The position numbers and the translations under genes were made by a program. This document shows, in pieces, positions 59,600 through 64,000 of a stretch of 64,000 bases of DNA (its first letter is position 1; every line of letters starts with the position of its first letter). The DNA comes from Ulota crispa (taxonomy: Eukaryota > Streptophyta > Bryopsida > Orthotrichales > Orthotrichaceae): assembly GCA_963920765.1 (NCBI GenBank), contig OY987249.1, positions 1,862,501-1,926,500 of the forward strand. The letters run 5' to 3'. Below the pieces are notes generated by a model. The model searched no databases. It saw nothing but the letters and a program-made list of their open reading frames with translations, and was not told where the DNA came from.

Positions 59600-61582
59600 A
59601 ATGAGATTTGGCAACGTGAGCAGGTATAGTAAACACCGCCCCGAAGTTTCCATGTACTGGCACGTTTTGGAAAGCCACTTGGGGAACGTCACTTTATATT
59701 ACAAAAACCACGTTTCAAAATTTGAACAGCTCCTGGCCTGCTGCCACCCATTCAGACACTCGGACAAACGAACAATCCTTTTCAGACGTGCTTCTTGGGA
59801 AGGGAAATAGCATTCTGATCCGGAAAACATGCGTCAACAGTATTCTCTAATATGGCTAAATCTGAAAGAATCCAAAAATCTATAAAAGTATAGAAAGTTG
59901 TAGTTGAAGTTTTAATTTAAAAAATAGAAATATGAACCAAAAGAACACTAAATATGAATGTGTGGTTACTGTAGTACGTTTAGCAACGTTCTGTTAGAAA
60001 GTGAAGCTAAATTTGGCTTCATTGATGGGGTCCACTATAGGTATGGCGCGTGGATTGCCATCTAAAATGACTCGGTTTACTGGACATACGTGGATGTAGG
60101 GACCAGAGTAGAAGAGTTCAAAATTTACGCCGCATATTGCGTTTGGGTTGCCCTACACTAATTTTTGGGCATTTTAAGCCACATATATATTTACGGCTGC
60201 TATAGTGATTTCCATCAAAACTTGCTGCCATAATTTTTTTAAAGGGCTTGATAAAAACATCTAAATTATAAATTTTTTTAGCCGTGTCCAAGTCGTAAAT
60301 CATGTGAAATTCAAGCATATAAAGAGTTGCATGTGCCTCCAAGTTGTCAAGTGATGAGTCATGGGGTAACTTGTTAGGGCTAAGCAACCTAATTGTCAAG
60401 GCATTGTAAATAAAATATTTGGTGTATTACAAAAAAATGTAAAAGTAATAACTTGTTTCATATCGTGAGGGCTGAGGTTATATGGCATGCCATTATATGC
60501 GGCTAAAGTATAAAACTTCAACTTTTTCATTGACCTAGAAAATTTGAGGGCTTAGATATTTATCATTACGAGATTGAATATGGGAAATTTAAATCTAGAT
60601 TTAGATTCATAGACCTTAGTTTAGTATAAGACCTTGGGAGTAGGATACCATTGAACAACACCAAAATAAGGGGAGATTGAATGATTACTCTAACCCTTGT
60701 TTAGAAATACAATGGGGTGTTGCCATTCTAGTCCCACCATATGGCATGCCATCTGATCCCAACCTATCAATAGTGGCTTCCTCCTTGGTTCTAGATTAAG
60801 GGCTGGTTTATACTTGAAGTGGACAGTGGGCAAAATGCTTTGTCCAATGTTTTGTCCACCTTCATTTGGTGGGAAACTACCATGTCATCATTGATTTTGT
60901 CCATTTGGTAGAAGGTTTCATATTAGAGGTTGGACGTCTAGTGAAATTATAGATTTGCTCCCACTTGACATGATTTTGTCTTTACTTCACATGAAGTGAG
61001 AGAGAGTATTTTGTCTAATGAACAAGATTGAAGGTCACCTTGGGAGGTGACCCCAATCTTGTACACTACAAATGAACTTCTTTTCAATTTTGGTAAGAGT
61101 GGGTGATGACATGCATTTGCACCTATTGGCCATCTGCTCCATTATAAAAGCTCCATTGACCAATGAGACGTTCCTAAATCTTATCCACTTCCTAGTCTGA
61201 ATTAACCCTAAAACAAAGTCCTTGAATCCAAATGTGAATTCAAAATTCCTGAATTCTATTCCCAAATTCTATTCCCGGATGGTAAAAACATAAACTCTTC
61301 CATTGTCTGGCGGGCTGAAAATTAAAGCTTTTTCATCCTGGCCCCACATCGACGTCTGTGCAGTAATGTGAGCCATCGAAAATGCTATATATAGGGAGCC
61401 CACGACAGTGCATGGCTATTGGAGAAACCCTCATTTTTGTATCAAATCCTGTTCGACAGCGTCTCATTAAACCGGTGGCTTTAAGAAAGGGCAGCTGACA
61501 CCCGGGAAGTTTAAATTCTGGGTGTTATTGGTCGAGTGACACGCAACCCTAGGATGCACATAAGTTTTGGAAGGAAAAAGAG
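59600..61582. other. Intergenic; possible snRNA-type promoter motif near the right end
   Basis: No gene recognised. GCCCCACATCG at 61,341-61,351 matches 10 of 11 positions of the plant snRNA upstream element (RTCCCACATCG). A TATATATA box starts 34 bp later, but the sequence downstream does not look like U1, U2, U4 or U5. Confidence 0.4.
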
Positions 61583-61590
61583 GCTTGGAC

Positions 61591-61814
61591 CAAGGTCCGG
61601 GAAGAACCGACTGCTAGTTCAATGCTAGCCAATCACAATGAGAAAAAGTCGTTTGCAATTTATAAACTTCAACTAAAAATCGGTTAAAATTCTTTAAAAA
61701 AATTACTTATAGTATGAAATAGAGAAAATAACCAATAGAGCTCCTTGATAAACTAGTTCAATACAAGAGTTGAAGGAAATTTATCGAAAAATCTCAAATA
61801 TTTCCCGGACCCTG
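61591..61814. mobile_element. hAT-like MITE, copy 3, 224 bp
   Basis: It is bordered by a perfect 8-bp duplication GCTTGGAC (61,583-61,590 and 61,815-61,822). The ends CAAGGTCCGGGAAGAACCG and TATTTCCCGGACCCTG form an imperfect inverted repeat beginning CA(A/G)GGTCCGGGAA, as is usual for hAT elements. Non-coding. Confidence 0.85.
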
Positions 61815-61870
61815 GCTTGGACTGCATCCATGTGTGCACGGTTATTCACAATTTTTTTAAAGAGCAGCTA

Positions 61871-62267
61871 AGGTAGACAGACCCATACCCAACCGTTTAA
61901 GGTTTTGGGGTACATCAAGGTCTTAGAAAATTTAGGAAAAAAATCATTAGGGTTAGCCCTTTCAATAGGCTATCATGGAACATCATTTTTGTGGAAAAAA
62001 GCATTGTAGAATATTTTATATTAAAGGGCAAAGTTGCAGCTCATTGGGTCTCTAAAAGCAACTCTAGACTAACCTTGAAATTGCTTGGATGTGTTCCTAT
62101 ATGGCACTTGACAGTTTGAATCCCAAGCAACTTAGTAACTGGCATGTGGCAAAATTTGCTTGTGCAAGCAACGTTCACTACTCCACTTTGGGTTCATGAG
62201 TGTACTTTGAAACCCTCAAACCTAGGGTGTGGAATTGAGTGCCTCTCAAAAATAGGTTTGTCTACCT
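61871..62267. mobile_element. TA-target element with AGGTAGACAGACC ends, 397 bp
   Basis: TA-AGGTAGACAGACCCATAC at the left and AGGTTTGTCTACCT-TA at the right. The interior is homologous to 40,642-41,059, although the outermost bases of the two copies differ (AGGTAGACA against AGGTATGTA). Confidence 0.82.
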
Positions 62268-62494
62268 TAGGATACACTGTCAAGAGAGGGTTTTGAGAGG
62301 CCTAGCACTCTTCATCTACTTTAAGCGTGTTGGAGTCACTGGTGGAGATGCTCTTAGTCCATTAGGATTGACATAACTTTCACTTTGGGACACATGGCAT
62401 GACCAAAGTGGTCCTGACCTTGAAAGACAAAAGAGTGCATTCCAAAGCACATATCCTTGCTTAGGTTAGAAATAACACCTATTAGTTTTGGGTA

Positions 62495-62603
62495 AGGTAG
62501 ACATATCCATTCCTGACCATTGAACCTAATGTCGCTCAAATGTACGCCGTATGTTCATTTGAGCGACATTAGGTTCAATGGTCGGGAATGGGTATGTCTC
62601 CCT
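62495..62603. mobile_element. Short hairpin MITE, 109 bp
   Basis: TA-AGGTAGACATATCCATTCC at the left and GGAATGGGTATGTCTCCCT-TA at the right. The arms are almost perfectly complementary (GACCATTGAACCTAATGTCG and CGACATTAGGTTCAATGGTC) and meet at GTACGCCGTATG. Confidence 0.88.
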
Positions 62604-62671
62604 TATGGGGGCATTGTTGGCTATGGGTGCTTCCGCCTGAGTCCATGAGGAAAAGTGTAGCCACTGCTAAC

Positions 62672-62898
62672 CAGGGTCCGAGAAATATTTGAGATTTTTC
62701 GGTATAATTCCTTCAATTTTTGTATTCAACTGGTTGATTTGTCAAGTAGATCTTTCAATTATTTTCTCTATTTCATACTATAAGTAACTTTAAAAAAAAG
62801 TTTGATCGATTTTTAGCCAAAGTTTATATAATGCAAACGGTTTTATCTCATTTCAATCGGCTAACATTGAACTAGCGGTCGGTTCTTCCCGGACCTTG
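62672..62898. mobile_element. hAT-like MITE, copy 4, 227 bp, inverted
   Basis: It is bordered by CTGCTAAC (62,664-62,671) and CTGCCAAC (62,899-62,906). The ends are CAGGGTCCGAGAAATATTTG and GTTCTTCCCGGACCTTG. It is the reverse-orientation homologue of 61,591-61,814. Confidence 0.85.
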
Positions 62899-62928
62899 CT
62901 GCCAACCAACCTGTCGATACTAGACATC

Positions 62929-62970
62929 TTTGACTTTCATGCTTTGACTTTCATGCTTTGACTTTCATGG
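62929..62970. repeat. 14-bp tandem repeat, three copies
   Basis: TTTGACTTTCATGC twice, then TTTGACTTTCATGG, directly adjacent. Confidence 0.92.
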
Positions 62971-63532
62971 GTCATTAGTCAAGAAAACAAAATCTACAAT
63001 ATGGTTACAGTGTTTAGTATCAAGCTAGCACGAGAATCAAAATTTGGATCCTGGCGTGCCTGGTAATCTAGTCTAGTGTAGTACTTGCTGAGGACAGCTG
63101 GCAAACCACTTCCGTCGTTTAAGCTTACAACAACACAGCTTTTTCCAGCTTTTTCCCGAATCGCTTTTAGAAGCCACTAGTACACTAGCGAATCTTGCCG
63201 GGACAACAAAGTAGTAACTTACTACAGCCATATACCGTATAGTAGCACAGCCATGGAGTATCAATGACTCTCCAAGCAAACCCAGCAAAAAAAATTCCAT
63301 GTGCACCTCGAAGCACTTCTACAGCCCCTGAGCGCCTCTAAAATTCCATCGTTTGCAAGATCGTGCACACCTCCGCCGCTTGTTGTTGCGACGACAACAA
63401 ACGAGATGTGAGCGAGCACGCGTGTGTGCGTCTCCGAGCTGCTGTAGAGCTGACGGCGAGCGAAGTGTGGATTGATTCGTGTTGAGGGGTTTGTGAGGGA
63501 TTTTTGTGGCAAGGTTTTTGCTGCAGGGAACA
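62971..63532. other. Upstream region of the right-edge gene
   Basis: The base composition becomes less AT-rich towards 63,400-63,530, as expected for a promoter and 5' leader. No TATA box could be assigned with confidence. Minus-strand frames here are not recognised. Confidence 0.4.
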
Positions 63533-63715
63533 ATGAAACCTCGAGTGAGGACGCCGGTTTCGGTGGTGCTAGTAACAGTTACCCTCCTCGTTCTGCCGTG
63601 TCTCTTCTTCTATTACAACCCATCCACATCGTGCGGAATTGCTTGCCTGATCAGTCGCAGCAACAATCGCGAAAATCCCAACAATCTCAACGATCTTGTT
63701 GCAGAGTCGCCGTTG
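63533..63715 (+). CDS. First exon of a type II membrane protein (gene continues off the right edge)
   Basis: ATG at 63,533 opens MKPRVRTPVSVVLVTVTLL. This is a short basic cytosolic tail followed by one membrane segment of about 20 residues (VSVVLVTVTLLVLPCLFFYY), then a polar Ser/Asn-rich stem (SRSNNRENPNNLNDLVAE). The frame ends SPL at 63,715 directly before GTAATG, a plausible donor. A short tail, signal anchor and stem is the usual N-terminus of a plant Golgi glycosyltransferase, but nothing catalytic lies in the window, so the family cannot be named. An in-frame ATG at 63,506 would add nine residues; 63,533 is preferred because it gives the classic basic tail. Without the splice the frame stops at 63,733. 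Confidence 0.6.
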
Positions 63716-63823
63716 GTAATGGCCAAGTTCTGAATCCCCCTGTCAATTCTCTTCTGTAGAACTCTCCTTACTGCAAATTTTCATGTCTGTTCCTCGCTTT
63801 TCGTTGCAACCCAGCTTATGATC

Positions 63824-64000
63824 GAGATAGTTGCTTCCAGTGCACTGAAAATTTTGAATGTCTCCTGCTTTGTAAATTTACCGAGCGGAATTAGAGTACT
63901 AGATCTTCAGGAAACGCTATGCAGATTTGGCGTGGAGCTTACGAGATAGTTGCTTCCAGTGCACTGAAATTTTGAACATCTTCTGCGTTGTAAAATTTCG
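63824..64000. repeat. Direct repeat, period 119 bp, in the presumed intron
   Basis: GAGATAGTTGCTTCCAGTGC begins at 63,824 and again at 63,943. Similarity continues through CACTGAAA and TTTTGAA.. to the window edge, so the second copy may be longer. Confidence 0.85.

Overview
The window looks like nuclear DNA of a land plant, probably from a non-seed lineage (moss, liverwort, lycophyte or similar). The evidence is a plant cellulose-synthase-like D gene and a plant-type V-ATPase subunit E gene, both with GT-AG introns, set in long AT-rich, gene-poor, MITE-dense DNA. No bacterial or organellar features were seen. The exact species cannot be read from the sequence.

Layout. 1-2895 is the 3' part of a CSLD gene (three exons visible, + strand); its N-terminal part lies outside the window. 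2.9-15.7 kb is intergenic DNA filled with short transposons. 15,675-19,870 and 30,539-34,680 are the two arms of a large inverted duplication. Each arm carries one copy of a V-ATPase subunit E (VHA-E) gene; the copies are head to head, with start codons at 19,568 (-) and 30,841 (+). The ~10.7 kb spacer holds an ~8.0 kb element bounded by TTAA and short terminal inverted repeats. That element contains a decayed piggyBac-type transposase with all three catalytic Asp codons still visible, and a decayed Gly/Arg-rich repeat ORF. 34.7-63.4 kb is again intergenic, with minisatellites, fold-back elements and one low-confidence zinc-finger-like gene fragment (36.6-38.0 kb) cut off by a MITE. 63,533-63,715 is the first exon of a type II membrane protein that continues past the window.

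Transposons explain most of the non-genic DNA, and several families can be defined from the sequence alone. (1) A TTAA-target family has termini beginning CCCCTAAAGGACC or CCCCTAAACGCCC (over 15 loci, ~90 to ~950 bp). These termini resemble those of the 8-kb piggyBac-like element, so they are probably its non-autonomous relatives. (2) A TA-target family has termini AGGTAG or AGGTATG, often as near-perfect hairpins (about ten loci). (3) A ~224-241 bp hAT-like MITE has CA(A/G)GGTCCGGGAA-type ends and 8-bp target duplications (four loci). (4) Other fold-back families occur at 7.9 kb, 11.6/30.1 kb, 49.5 kb and 52.4-54.5 kb. Nested insertions, including one that can be dated against an empty paralogous copy, show that families 1 and 2 were active relative to each other.

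The genes do not form a pathway. CSLD makes cell-wall glucan or mannan, VHA-E is part of the stator of the vacuolar proton pump, and the last gene is an uncharacterised secretory-pathway membrane protein. All splice sites and element ends were read by eye; no alignment or search was run.
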